Positions 34,205 to 45,480 of a stretch of 64,000 nt of DNA are shown piece by piece. Source of the stretch: Tetrastigma voinierianum. Taxonomy: Eukaryota; Streptophyta; Magnoliopsida; Vitales; Vitaceae. Made by a program: the position numbers and the translations under genes. The notes beneath the pieces are model-generated. The model saw only the letters and a program-made list of their open reading frames with translations, was not told where the DNA came from and searched no databases. The DNA lies in the NCBI GenBank assembly GCA_016808115.1, contig JAEQBH010004574.1, positions 203,169 to 267,168 on the forward strand. Direction: 5' to 3'. Position 1 is the stretch's first letter. Each line of letters opens with the position of its first letter.

Positions 34205-36100
34205 GCATTCTCAGAGAATGGAATATTAGCTTAGTAGCTCTTTACTTCCTCTCTTTTTCAGTTTCCCTCTCGGTTCTTTGCTCTTTTATGCAACTTACGT
34301 TCTCACTTTCATCAGTCAATTTTGAATTATACTTCTTGTTATCTCTGCCAGTTTATGCTTTCTCTTGGTTCTCAGTCAGCTTCTTCTTATGTTCTTCTCT
34401 ATTATCCAATTCTTTGCCATTCCTGAGAGTGATTGCCATACAGTCTTTAGGATTAACTGCCGGTGTCGTGGGAATCCTGGATCTGTTTGGTAATGCATAT
34501 TGAGCCTTCACCACACCCCTTGAGTCTCCATATTCTTCAGAGATGCATTAGTATTGGCTTGAAACACATTTGTGTTTACCTGGAAGGCTTCTTGCTCAAC
34601 AAACTTCTGCTCATGTATGTTCAACAGTCTCTTGTTCTCACCCATGAAGCTTAACATCTACTCCTCAAAATACTGAGACCTCGTTGGCCTTGAACGGGCT
34701 CTTTGGTACCTTCTTAATTGTTGTCCTTGAAACCATGTGGAGCATCACTATTAAAAATTTTGCAGCGGTCTTTGACCTGCGTACTCCACTTCCATATAAG
34801 GAAGTTCTGTGAACAACTAATCTTTGAACATAGTGGGTTGGAAGGTTAGTGTTGGGCTTAAAGTTGTAGCTCCTGTTACCATTAACAAATTGAGCTTCCT
34901 TTACTTGATAGGGACCCTCATGAGCAAGTCCCTCATCAGCTATGCACTTCTATACCTCCTTCTACAGTTCCCACTTCATGTGCTGAATGAACTCTTCTTT
35001 CTTGATGACCCATTTCGCTCATCAATGCATCATTTGCTTCAATTAAAACATATTTGTTCATTTCCAGTCACCTACCACTTCTCTCGACACGCTCTTCATC
35101 ATGACCGGATGGAGCTTTGTAGTTACTCTTAGCCAAATCTTCTATAACATGATTGGGTTCTTCATTCCTCTTGAATGCACCAACAACAAGCTGCATCAAT
35201 GATACCTTTGGAAGAGTAATTCAAGGCATGGTAGAAGATATCCATTTGTGTGATCTATTCAATGCCATGCATTGGACACCTCTTCAACAACTTCTTATAC
35301 CTAACCCAAACATTGTAAAGACTCTCATCTTCTCCTTGCTTAAATACAATAATTTATCCTCCCCTCTCTGAAGTGAGAGAAGGAGGGAAAAATATACTCA
35401 AATAAGCTTCAACCAACTCCTCCCAGTTGTTTACTGATCCATAGGGTAGTGACTCAAACCAACTTGCTGCTATATCCATTAAGGAGAAGGGAAACAGTTG
35501 TAGCTTAATCACATCAGGATTTACCATATTAAGCTTCACAGTGTTGGCCATTCTCAGAAATCTTCCCATGTGCTCGTTAGGGTCTTCATTAGGATGCCTA
35601 GTAGACTGGTGCTGCTAAACCATGGTGATGAGTGCAGGCTTCAACTCAAAGTTGTTTGCTTCTATTATAGGATGCCTGACTACAAAGTATTCATCTTTGA
35701 TGATCGATCTCCAACAATCTTCCATAGTTCTCTACCTTTGAGGTCTTTCAGTTGCTACAGCTGGAGTGTTCTGTTGTGTCTCTCCTTTCTTTCCCATGAC
35801 TAATACTTCAAAAATTCTCACTTTCTTTAGGTTTCTCAGTGTCCTCTCCAATTCAGTGTCCAGTGGCAGCAGTTTTGCTTTTGGTCTTCTATGCATATAA
35901 TAACTACCTGAAATGAAAATACACTGAGATCAAGTGAGATTAGTAGACAAATGAAATATATTATGTTAAGTTCAATAAAAAGGTCACTAGCTCAATCAGC
36001 TACTACAGTTAAGGCTATTTTTGAAAATTTTTCTTTAAATTCACATAAAAGAAAAATGTCCAAACTAGCAATTCTCTTTTTGGTTGGATTATTGATCTTT
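34205..36100 (-). pseudogene. M1 gag fragment
   Basis: An intact 71-codon stretch (35,569-35,354) shows the gag core: NPDVIKLQLFPFSLMDIAAS, WFESLPYGSVNNWEELVEAY, LSIFFPPSLTSERGG. Further along the strand are EEPNHVIEDLAKSNYKAPS (about 35,150) and the C-terminal EQKFVEQEAFQVNTNVFQAN (about 34,580), a coiled-coil-like segment. It makes the particle core protein. Upstream is the primer-binding site, downstream the protease. Confidence 0.8.
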
Positions 36101-36109
36101 AAACTCTAT

Positions 36110-36132
36110 TTCGATCCCTGAAAATGGCACCA
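36110..36132 (-). other. M1 primer-binding site (tRNA-Asp type)
   Basis: The reverse strand reads AGTTTTTGGTGCCATTTTCA, then GGGATCGAA. The TGG start and GATCGAA fit the tRNA-Asp complement. Only about 7 nt upstream the sequence becomes E1 coding DNA, so the LTR that should precede this site is absent. Confidence 0.65.
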
Positions 36133-36145
36133 AAAACTTGTTAGG

Positions 36146-37240
36146 TGAGGGGAAAATGGGTGCATTTTAGTCCAGAAAACATCAACAACTTTTATGCCCT
36201 AGGAGAAGTGGATGAGTCTCAGTTCCGAGCCTTGAGAGAAAATATCAACTAGCATGAGATTTGTAAAAATTTGATAGACAATCAAGCACATTGGAACACA
36301 ACAAGGAAGGGTGAGCTCACTTGGTTCCCTTCTTCACTTCTTACACTATCTACAAAGATTTGGTTATACTTTGTGATTTCCATGTCGTGTCCCAATCTGA
36401 ATGCCTCCAAGGTTACCAAGGAGAAGGTGTTTTATGTATATGCCATTGTTAATGGTATCCTTTGACATCGGAAGGGTTATCAATGAGGATATTCTGGAAT
36501 GAATGGAAAGGGCGACAAACACAACCCTAGGATTCCCATTCTTAATCACAAAGCTATGCCAATTGAGCTAAGTACTGATTGAAGAAAAGAAGAAAAGACA
36601 CCACATCCTATGCCTTTTTCTTTCAAGAGTCTGAAAACCAAGCTAAGGAAGTCAATGATAAGACAAACGCCTAGGGTAATGCTAGACTATGATTTAGGGA
36701 AGGAAGTCTAAGATGAAGAAGGAGGAGAAGAACCAAAGGAAGAAGAAAAAGAAGAGGAAGCAGTAGTTGAAATAGAAGAGAAGAAGAGTGATGAGATGCC
36801 GCCATTAGGGCATCAGAGCAGGCTACTAATCCAAAATGTTAGTGACTTCTCTCCCAGTCACCCACCAGGCCCGATAAATAAAAGAATGGACAAGTAAGAT
36901 GAATGTCATAAGAATATGTATGAGACGCTAGCCACAACAACATCCAGCTTGGTTCATGGCCCGGGACATGTTGGCAGGAAAGTGTACAGCTGAATGCGGA
37001 GGAATCCATGAGAGACTTTGCTTGCTCGACTCCCTCCCATGCGGGAGAGACATAGAGATGCTTGTTCCACCACGATGATGAGAGGAAATGCACATGGGAG
37101 GAGCTCCCAGTCATGCCATCGCCACATACAGCAAGGATATGGTGGTCAAGATTGGCTGCTGCGGGGAATTGTCCGTTCATACTTGCTTGTTTACACTTTT
37201 TCCTTATCATTGATGGCGATACTTGGTTTTAGGTTGGGGG
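36146..37240 (+). pseudogene. E1 extra 3' ORF, C-terminal part (plant transposon-associated protein)
   Basis: Plus-strand reading VRGKWVHFSPENINNFYALG, EVDESQFRALRENIN, HWNTTRKGELTWFPSS, LLTLSTKIWLYFVISMSCPN and KVTKEKVFYVYAIVNG matches the middle and end of the uncharacterised plant transposon protein domain found in gypsy elements. A very acidic stretch (EEEKEEEAVVEIEEK, about 36,745-36,785) and a poorly preserved tail follow to about 37,240. The N-terminal half is missing at the junction with M1. Frame changes occur at about 36,465 and 36,560. Confidence 0.75.
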
Positions 37241-38597
37241 AGGGGTAAAATTTGAAATATTTTCATCAGTAAGTTATGAGTTGTTTAAGTTGTTTTAGGT
37301 TTACTTTAGTTTGTTTTCTCTTTGGTTAATTCAATTATTTTATTCATCATAGGTATGACCCCCTAGGTTTTAATTGGTTTCAATTTAATTTGTTTAAGTT
37401 GTTTTAGTTCTGTAGTAGTAATTTGCATTTCAATGGCAATGTCTTTTTTTGTTATTGCACTCTAACTTGATTAATGCATGATTGTGATATGGAGGAACTA
37501 GACTAGGTTGTGTGGTAGCAAATAAGGGTTGTTATTTATAAAAAAAAGAAAAAAAAAAGAAAAAGAAAAAGCTGAGGCCAGTGGCCACGGGAGCTAGAAT
37601 GAGAGTTGGACCAAAAGAACCAGAAGCCATTGATAGGGACTATAACCAAAATAATGAGGTTAACAAAAGTTAAATGAGATCCCTTGCATTTGAAGCCTAA
37701 GGTTTTACAATGCAAGCAACTATAGATCGAGGCTTATGAAGCGAGATCTTTCAATGAGCCCTTCCCATGGAACCCGTTCGCGCATACACACTAGACCCTC
37801 TATGTAATGTCTTGGTACTGACCTCCCACCCAGAAAAAAATAAAGTAATCCTTCACTCCTCGTGCGAGTTGAGACACCTAGAAAGGATTTCCATAGAGCC
37901 TTAACTTGAAAGAAAGAGTGTGAGATAAATGAACATACAAGAGTTTAACCCGGTGAAATCCAGGCATAGTAGAGTGCATCAAATCTATTAACACTAAGCA
38001 GTGACTGAAGGTCGTTGACTGCTGCTTTCGCTATAAGAAGGGGATAAAGGAATCGAGTTCTGACTCAATGTAGGTGTTTTGGCCTTTAAGGTGATGTTTG
38101 GGGTGAAGTTTAGAAGGACTTGAATCTTTGCCTTAACAGCTGGAGAGTCATGATGGATCCGTATAGGAACCCACCACTGCTTAAACCATCCTCCAGCATT
38201 GCATCCTACAACTAAGCTCAAAAGAAAGAGAAAAGACAACATGGGTGCGTTCTTAGCATGTATAAGAAGTAGGGGGACAAAGAGGTACAATGTGGTGCGA
38301 GAAGTTGGTGCCTATGTATATAGGAGGGGCCTAAATTATACATTCACTAGACTCTTATGGGAAAGGATCAATTGAGATCATGACATTTTGAATAGCTCTA
38401 TTCACCATGTTACTTGGATCCTAGAAGTCTTAAAGTGACCAAAATGCATGAGACTTGTGAATTGATTTAATAATATTGCATGGGGATCTTTATAGTCTAT
38501 AGTCACCTTTGTAGTATCTGAAAATTAGCTACCATCTTAATACGGCCAAATGATGTAATTTCATCACATGTATTTTCTTTGCTTGGGGACAAGCAAA
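37241..38597 (+). other. E1 noncoding 3' region
   Basis: About 1.35 kb without a domain. It has an A-rich run (37,541-37,571) and ends GCTTGGGGACAAGCAAAAGT, a sequence close to the one before the D polypurine tract (46,735-46,752). Confidence 0.6.
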
Positions 38598-38615
38598 AGT
38601 CTAAGTTAGGGCAAG
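38598..38615 (+). other. E1 polypurine tract
   Basis: AGTCTAAGTTAGGGCAAG directly before TGATGTGAGC. Confidence 0.65.
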
Positions 38616-39960
38616 TGATGTGAGCTACAAAGTACTATGATTTGTATACGTTTCTCTCTACATTTAGAAACTTTCTTCATTGTTTCCAAGAATATTCTGA
38701 GTACATTTCATGGTTTTGTTGCAAGTATGCTTGGTGATGCAAAAAAGAGGAAAGTCCACACAAGAAGTGAACTTTTGCTTTTATAGATGCTTGCTAAGGC
38801 GGACACATAGCTCAGTGAAGCAGGTGAAGTAACCATTGAAGTGGGGAGGAGCCATTTTAACAATGTTAAGAAGAAAATAAAGATGCGCCCGACTAGCATA
38901 GCTTCTTTCTACGACTGTTTATGACGACCCGAGAGATGAGGATTTTGACATGTCAATGATTTTTCGCTATAGTGGAAGATGTTCTTCTGCCACAGCGAGC
39001 GACTCTTGCTGGCGTGTAACAACGATTCTTTGCAACGAGGCGAGAAAGCCCGACCCATTACGTGTGGTCACGGAGGCGGGAACTCGAAGAGGATATAACG
39101 AGAATACTTGGACCTGGCCCCAGAAGGACCGGTTCGTCGGCCCGGTAGACAAGGTTTCGAAACTACGAGAGAGGTTCTGTTCGGAGGAAAGAGATGATAA
39201 AGTGCTTGGATCGAGGTATCATGTGCACCTTAGTTTTCATTATTCCATTCTCTGAATATTTGATGAGTTTGACTTTTATGGCTGTACCAATTTACATTAT
39301 GTTCTAATTTTATTTCTAGGGTTTTGACGTAGCCCTTCTACGCTCGAATGGATTGATTGTTAATTTTGTTTTCATTAAGTATACATATATTTATTTCATC
39401 ACGACTTGCTCTATTTCTAAACCTTCTTCACATGGTGGTGTCGGCGACTTGTTGGTATGTTTTACGGGAGTTTGAGATCGAGATGATGACCCCCGAGATA
39501 TGAGTAGAGCAACGGTCGATTGGTGAATGGGGAATATCACGGTTCCAAGTGTGGCAATTAGGGTTTAGACATTTATACGTTTTAGAGTCCAGGGTTAAGA
39601 CGAGAATCGTCACCACTATTGGTGAGATAGGCGACTAGTGCTGGGAAGGTATCTGGCCAGGCGCGTCGATTCGCTAGCATGAGTTTATTAGTATATTGAA
39701 TGAATAATCTATCTAGGTTGCAATCCATTGAGTATGGCAGGTGAAAGCAAAACCTTAGTTTTGAATTAATTGGTTTAGTAAGCAGTTTGGGATTAGTTTA
39801 ATCGAGGTTCGTTACAATTCTGAGTGCAGATAATATTTAAGGCGTTAATTCAATAATCAACACACTTCTCCTTGTGGGATGACACTAGACTAGCCGTCTA
39901 TATAAAAATGGCGCTAATAATTACTTATGAAACAAACTTATATTTTTACATCCATTTCTC
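38616..39960 (+). repeat. E1 3' LTR (right end approximate)
   Basis: Starts TGATGTGAGCTACAAAGTAC after the polypurine tract. It contains CTAGGGTTTTGACGTAG (39,318) and CTCCTTGTGGGATGACACTAGA (39,870) in the order seen in the D LTR (43,772 and 44,029). A CG-rich stretch (38,960-39,150) precedes or overlaps a weak TATA-like GGATATAACG (39,091). No clear CA end or duplication was found, so the boundary near 39,960 is an estimate. Confidence 0.6.
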
Positions 39961-40850
39961 ATTGCCATTTGGCTGTCACCCGTTTATATTATCGAGGTCC
40001 CAATTTCCAATAAGCCTTCCAGCCTCTAAGTGAATTATCCCATAAATGAGAGCTCTTCTTTGATAAGAGTTTTAAGGTATTGAGGTTTTTTTGTAGTTCC
40101 AATTTTGGAACATTTGTAATCCCTATTTTGTGAGGTATTTGGATAGGAAGTACACATTCTTAATTTGTGGGTCACCCTAAATTTGTACTTTCTTATCCTT
40201 TTGATACGAAAGTGATTTGAGTGTCGAGATGTGGAATGAATTGCAAAACCTTGTAAATTTATGGTGTTATTTGTTTCTTTTATTTGTCCCTCTGCCTGCA
40301 CAAACTATCAGATTATCATATTTGCAAATGGGTCGTTTCAGGTTATTTAGTTCTGCATGATTCTATTCACATTCGAGGTGCTATTCATGTGAATAGTGAC
40401 CAATAGTAATTTGAAAAAAACTATTTTCTCAACAATTTCTTTATTTTATTAAATCTTGAAAGCAACTTGTCTTTAAGACTTATTTTATTTTTTTAATTTA
40501 TCACCTTTTGTTAGACCAGTCGTTTGAATGAAAAGTGATTTTGCTTTTTACTATTTTTTATCAATTAAAAATGGTACTCTTTATCTCTCTTGTTTTCTAT
40601 ATACATATACACTAATAACAACGTTTCCTTGAAAAAAACTAGCAAAAAACGTTAGCCTTGTCTATAATTATACGTTGTCATGGGCTATTTGAACTCGATA
40701 TCTTATTGCGATCTGTGTGGTTTTGTGATTTTCGTGAATATACTATTTGCTTCCAAATTAAAACCTAATACAGTATTGGGATGGGTCTAGCTGAATCCAT
40801 CGATTAAGCCCGTATAAAGTTCGGGGTATTTTTTGAAAATTTAAAAAAAA
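39961..40850. other. Unassigned AT-rich DNA
   Basis: No protein resemblance, repeat copy elsewhere in the window or element end. TATTCACATTCGAGG followed by TATTCATGTGAATAG near 40,365-40,400 forms a small inverted repeat. It may be host DNA or an unrecognised LTR. Confidence 0.5.
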
Positions 40851-41600
40851 TTTTGAAGTCAAACGAGACTTTTTCTCAAATATCAACAAGCCTCCCTAAT
40901 GGGACATGGATAATTACTTGAGAAACAAGCTTCTCTAATGGAAGACGTGGGCAATTACTTGAGGAAGTGGAAGAGTGGAGAAAATGGAAACTTGAGTAGT
41001 TATCGAAACGTCACATAAAAGGATGAGAGCTCTCTTAGAAACAAAACGATCAACAATCAACAAACCAATCAACAATCAACAAATCAAACCAACAACAATT
41101 AGTCTATTAACTTAGCAAGCAGCAATATACTTCATCATTTCTTAGCTTTCTAATTAGCTTTTGTCGATTGCCAACATTCTATTTCCAAGTTCTAGTATAG
41201 TTTCTTTCAATTCTTTAGCACATTCCAGCATTCGATTTTCAAGTTCTAGCCAAGTTTCTTTCAATTCTTCACCATTGTTCGTTTCATTCATTCCTAGTCA
41301 GTTGGCATTTTTTTCTGCTGCTTTCATTCACAGCAATCCCATTTTATGGATTACTCTACTTGGATTATAGAGCTATCAAGGGAACTAGGGAACTCTTTTG
41401 TTTGATTAAATGGTTTGTTTGCGACTCAGTTGAAACACTATTCTTGCTTTACAACACATACTTTACTTTGTATCTTTGTGTAATCACAAAATGTACTAAC
41501 TATATTTTTTGGCATGCAGGTGGACTTATCTTTGTTGAAGATGCCATAAAAGTTTAAGTAAAATGGATTTTAGAGTCTATAGAACTCAAGATCTAATGTT
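40851..41600 (+). other. Candidate LTR/leader of a second gypsy lineage
   Basis: The sequence before the gag fragment has a TATA-like CACATAAAAGGATG (41,010), CA-rich direct repeats of ATCAACAA (41,048-41,090), the 16-bp phrase ATTTTCAAGTTCTAGC repeated as ATTTCCAAGTTCTAGT (41,180-41,245), and a pyrimidine-rich end. This resembles an R-U5 leader, but no termini or primer-binding site are certain. Confidence 0.35.
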
Positions 41601-42839
41601 GTAGAAGTATGCTGGAAGGATAAGTTCCAGCCATGGTGATGATTGGAGAAAATGCGGGAAATTTTCTCAAGGAATATGCATCAGACAACTAAACTTGGCA
41701 AGAAGGAGACATAGGTGATGTAAAGGTACCTATTCATTTCCCTAATGCTATTGAGAAATTTTAGGAGTTGATTGAAGAGTTGAAGAATTGAACCTTGATG
41801 ACCACACAACGTCTTAAAGAAAGAATGACCACCTGAGCCTTTAAAATTCTAGCCGAGCCAAATCAATATTGTGGTACACGAAAAAAAACTAAAGCCATGG
41901 TTAATCGAAGCCCGGTGTGATGAAAAACATGTCAACATAATAAAAGAAGCGAGGCTAAGGCCATTGTGGAAGAAGCGAAAGCGTGTGTAAATCTGAGGAA
42001 TGTCTTAGAGGCTGGATAATAGAGACATGAAGTTGCTTCTTGACCTATAAGACAACTATATGATGAGCTCGAGGGGGAGCGGGGGGGGGTAGGTGTGACC
42101 AGATCTCTAAAACCCACTTTCATCTGAGGTTGAAAATAGCTATCTTCCTCCCGAGAGAGGATGGAACTGACAAGTGAATGGCAAACGTTCTTGTGCCAAC
42201 AATGGCTCCTCAAAGGGTATTTACTAACTTTTAATCGGTTCCTGCTAACCTAGAACTATAATAAAGACCTTCCTTTCTTTAAAAGGGCATGAAGGGCACT
42301 ATTCAACCACCCTTAGGGGTAGGTACTAATAGTAGACAACAAATTCCCTAGCCTTTTATGCAGCCAACTCCACCACTGGACTTAGAGGCACTAACGGAGG
42401 AGGCCTAAGAGCTATACGGGCTAGGCCTTAGACAAATTGGCCATCCATAATTCTACAAGCCATACATAAAGGCAATAGACAGAGAGAATCGTTACCCAAG
42501 GGGGTATAGAATTCATGAATTCTCTTTATTCTTTGGAGAAGCTGGACAATCCACCTTGGAGCATGTAGCTGGTTTCCTTGGTGTAGTGATGGGGAATTGG
42601 CTAACTATGAGGAATTTCTCACTTGAACTTAGGTTATTTTCTCACTCATTAGGGAGGTGATTTTACTTGATATGCAACATTGCCCGATAGATTATATTAT
42701 GTAATTTTGGCAAAAATAGAGATAATTCAAACATAATTCTTTAAATTTAGTGAGATTTGCATCGCCGAGAACTATCAAGGGTAACCCAGGAGTGGGAACG
42801 TTCTCTTCATTCATTGCTTGTTTCAAAAGAATGAGGAAG
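41601..42839 (+). pseudogene. gag fragment of a non-Athila-type gypsy element
   Basis: Reading fragments: VPIHFPNAIEKF, EAKAIVEEAKACVNLRNVLE (41,948-), then FYKPYIKAIDRENRYPRGYR, IHEFSLFFGEAGQSTLEHVA and FSLELRLFSHSLG (42,450-42,660), and WERSLHSLL. The pattern 'YP.GF..P.F..F.G....S..EH..RF' is the gag core of a separate group of plant gypsy elements. The LTR of D at 42,840 cuts it right after KNEEV. A C-rich/G-rich patch (42,072-42,091) contains a run of nine G. Confidence 0.65.
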
Positions 42840-44129
42840 TGATGAGTATACTTTATACTCATTTTGGTTAGTTTTTAGAGCATTTTATCATATAAATATG
42901 TGTTTGGATGTTGTGTTTAATTTGTTTTTGATCAGGTAAGCATTTGGATGGTTAAGGACGAGAATGAGCTGAAAGACATAAAAAAAATGAGGTTGTATGC
43001 ATCAAGAATGTGAGAAGTGAAGAAAAGAATGAGCCCCTACCACGTAGAGGCATGAACCAGTGATGAGTAATAGCTTTTCACAAGGGCCTCTAGCATGCCT
43101 AAGTGCCACATGAAGCCAAAACTGGTGCCTAGGCACCATAAGAAGACCAAAGTTGGCATCGGCAAAGCCCTGGCCCGGGTGCTGGCGCTAGCCAAGGCTC
43201 GGCTAGCGCCCGAAGTGCCAACTAGGGCCCGTCGGCACAAGGTGCCAAGCCCAGGATCTAATCTAGTGCCCAGCTTCCAAGTAGGCTCAATTTGGCGGCT
43301 AACATGGCGACAGCTCTGATTTGATGCCATGGCGATCATTTCGGGCTAATCTCGTAAGGTGCCAACGAGCCTAATCTCATGCCTTGTTATCTGACTCAAT
43401 CATGCCTGGCGCTATTCTTTACACCTTGGCATCTCCGAGGTCATCCATGCAGCTTATCACACATTAGATAAAAGGGAAGCCCTAGCTTGCGAAGAAGAAT
43501 CAAGGAGGCGATAGGAGGCACTCTTAGATAAAAAAATCCAGGGATCATCTAAGACAAAGGAGGCGACAACGAGAGATGATTGAAGATATGGGTTCTTTGG
43601 TGGTGGAGACACCCTAGGGCTCCTAGGGAGGAATCCTAGGATTGGAGACGATGCTTGGAGGCGAGCTTCGAGAAGAGATCGTGAAGACGACGACAACCCA
43701 TCTGCAACTCGAGTTTTCTCTTTTCCATTTTTTTTTTTCCTTTTACTCTCTCAAGATGTTTTAATTCATATTCTAGGGTTTTGATGTAACCGATGCTAAA
43801 AACGATGGATTATGTTATCTCTAATATTTGATGGAGTTTATATTGCTTTCTTTGAATATCCTTCTTTACATTTATCAATTGTGAATGCTTGATCACCATT
43901 TGCTTGTTCTAGCTTTTGATATAAGATCAAGAGATGAGAATCGAAGGGGACATGGGTAGAATATCATGTAATCAATCTATAAGTAGAAATACCTTAGGTT
44001 TTACTTGTGGCATTTAGTAGACCAATCCTCGTGGGAACGATACTCTAATTACTCTTTATTACTTAAACATAAAGCGTGTACTTGCACACATAGGCAACTT
44101 ATAATTTCATACACGTTTCGTGCCTATCA
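42840..44129 (+). repeat. D 5' LTR (1,290 bp)
   Basis: TG at 42,840, CA at 44,128-44,129 (GTGCCTATCA). It begins with a perfect 9-bp hairpin (42,842-42,862), has a GC-rich palindromic stretch (43,080-43,270), a TATA-like TTAGATAAAAGG (43,464) and a typical leader. The left flank GGAAG would be the duplication; the right copy is not in view. Confidence 0.85.
43080..43275. repeat. GC-rich palindrome cluster in D 5' LTR
   Basis: Contains the perfect 16-bp palindrome TGGTGCCTAGGCACCA (43,123-43,138) and the inverted repeat GGCGCTAGCC (43,184-43,193) / GGCTAGCGCC (43,201-43,210), with further GTGCC and GGCAC half-sites. It stands out from the AT-rich LTR and lies upstream of the TATA-like box. 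Confidence 0.85.
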
Positions 44130-44135
44130 AGTTTT

Positions 44136-44155
44136 TGGCACCGTTGTCGGGGATT
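44136..44155 (+). other. D primer-binding site (tRNA-Asp type)
   Basis: TGGCACCGTTGTCGGGGATT, 6 nt after the LTR; the best preserved primer-binding site directly after an LTR in the window. Confidence 0.85.
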
Positions 44156-44302
44156 GGTGCTTCCCACACACACACACACCTTTATTTATTAATATTGATT
44201 TGAAATAACCCGACACTACTTTGGATATAGTTAGTTTTTTATATTTTTCATTTTCTATTTTACTTTGGATTTTTGTTTTTGTTTTGTAGGAATTAATTCA
44301 TA

Positions 44303-45480
44303 ATGGACCCTTTCATGGAATTATCTACTGAATGGGCTCTCCTAACTAAAAAAACTAGCTTATAGTCAACACGAGAGGGTCAGAAGTCATGTTTGGAACT
44401 CGTACATGTCCATGGAGCAAGTTCAGATTTGGGGATAATCCCTACTTGAACACACACAATTCGGGCTGGTAACATCACCCTAACCCTCATGGGAAACAAG
44501 TCAAAATGCGCTCTAACCTCCACAAGAGCACAATACATGTTTAGAAGAAGCCATGGTTGAGTTGGCTAGATCTCAAGCTGAATATGCAAGTTTAATGGCT
44601 AAAATGGAAAATTCTCAAGTTGAGATAAGTCAACCTCCACAAATTCAAAATCCTCCTCTAGAAGAAGCCATAGTTGAGTTGGCTAGATCTCAAGTTGAAT
44701 ATGCAAGTTTAAGGGTTGAAATGGAAAATTCTCAAGCTAAGATAAGTCAACCTCTACAAGTTCAAAATTCTTCTCCAGAAGAAGGCATGAATGAATTGGC
44801 TAATTCTTAACTTGAATTTGCCAATTTCCAGGCTCAATTCATGAATGGAAAAAGGGAAATTCTTCAAATTCAGTTAGAACAACTCAAGAGCTCGGAGATT
44901 CAACTGGGGCAAATGGTTGAGATACTTTCCGCAGAACAACACATGAGTTTGCCTAACACTCTTGAGGTGAACCCAGGAAAAAGAAGAAGAGATGGAGCGC
45001 CTGAAAGGATATCACAACTTTAGTGAGAAATTGAAGAGCCCTGAAGCGAGAGGAAGTTAGAGAGGTTGATGCCCAGGCGAGCTAGATGGATTAGTAGTAG
45101 ATGGAGTCTATGAACTAAATGAAATGAGAGAAGAAGATTTTGTAGAAGGCCCGTTGGGATGACTCCTTGGGGAGATGTGTAAGAGGAGTTGCAAAGTGCG
45201 GAAATGGCTCCCATTTCAAAGGTGGATGAGTTCATCTTTCAACTGAATAAAATGAAAAACGAAACATTGTGAGAAAAGAAGAAAAAAATGCTTACTAGGA
45301 AGTACTTGGAGGGTATACTTTCAGGGTTTGCTATTTAAGCATGGTATTGGTTCTTAGGGAAGGATAGAGGCAAGAATCACTAACCGCCAATCCATAAGTG
45401 GTAAGTCAGGGACTAGACTCTAAAATGGAAACGACTTCTTCGGGGCAACCGAAACTGGTTATGCGTGATTATCAGTCAAT
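44303..45480 (+). pseudogene. D gag C-terminal remnant with 39-residue repeats
   Basis: ATG at 44,303 opens a short frame; further on PSWETSQNALQPPQE and LEEAMVELARSQ lead into tandem repeats (44,559-44,850), then IQLEQLKSSEIQLGQMVEIL and SLPNTLEVNPGKRRRDG (44,863-44,990). The last two match the gag tail of Athila-like elements ('L.NLETQ.GQLAE...LPNTLE.NP'). KVDEFIFQLNKMKNE and KKMLTRKYLEGILSGF (45,220-45,340) follow without a known domain. The gag core is missing. It is probably a scaffold left from deletion of most gag-pol. Confidence 0.7.
44559..44850 (+). repeat. 117-bp coding tandem repeat (39 residues), 2.5 copies
   Basis: In-frame units start at 44,559 (ELARSQAEYASL), 44,676 (ELARSQVEYASL) and 44,793 (ELANS-LEFANF). 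The first two are near-identical and the third is partial and diverged with a stop. The heptad-like spacing of L, Y, L, M suggests a coiled coil followed by a Pro/Gln linker. Confidence 0.9.

Larger units (their letters stand above)
1061..36140 (-). mobile_element. M1: minus-strand Athila-like gypsy element, multiply interrupted
   Basis: Reading leftward from 36,132 the order is primer-binding site, gag, protease, then (after the inserted L2) RT, RNase H, integrase and the pol tail. The coding sequence rejoins across each insertion: the motif KHLKYAFLG is split exactly at the CCTAA duplication (33,298/6,655), and integrase is split at 4,800/2,088. The 5' LTR is missing, because DNA beyond 36,140 is a sense ORF of the oppositely oriented element E1. 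The 3' end is cut by the LTR ending at 1,060. M1 is the oldest layer of the left-hand nest and closely resembles M2 at the protein level. Confidence 0.85.
36146..39960 (+). mobile_element. E1: 3' half of a plus-strand Athila-like element
   Basis: Consists of the 3' ORF remnant, a noncoding stretch, a polypurine tract (38,598-38,615) and one LTR. Its gag-pol is absent: the left junction at about 36,140 abuts the primer-binding site of M1 in the opposite orientation. Confidence 0.7.

Noticed and set aside
36139..36560. Possible short 5' LTR of M1
   Set aside because: The plus strand encodes a clear protein domain through this segment and there is no TATA box or opposite terminus.
36535..36575. 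tRNA-like stretch GCTATGCCAATTGAGCTAAG (D-arm-like on the reverse strand)
   Set aside because: No T-arm or acceptor pairing, and the sequence is explained as the end of the E1 plant transposon protein domain.
39961..40850. Possible host exon or promoter
   Set aside because: No splice-bounded open frame or recognisable protein; left as unassigned AT-rich DNA.
43095..43339. Open frames on both strands in GC-rich DNA
   Set aside because: Produced by the palindrome cluster of the D LTR; mirror-image readings with no family resemblance.
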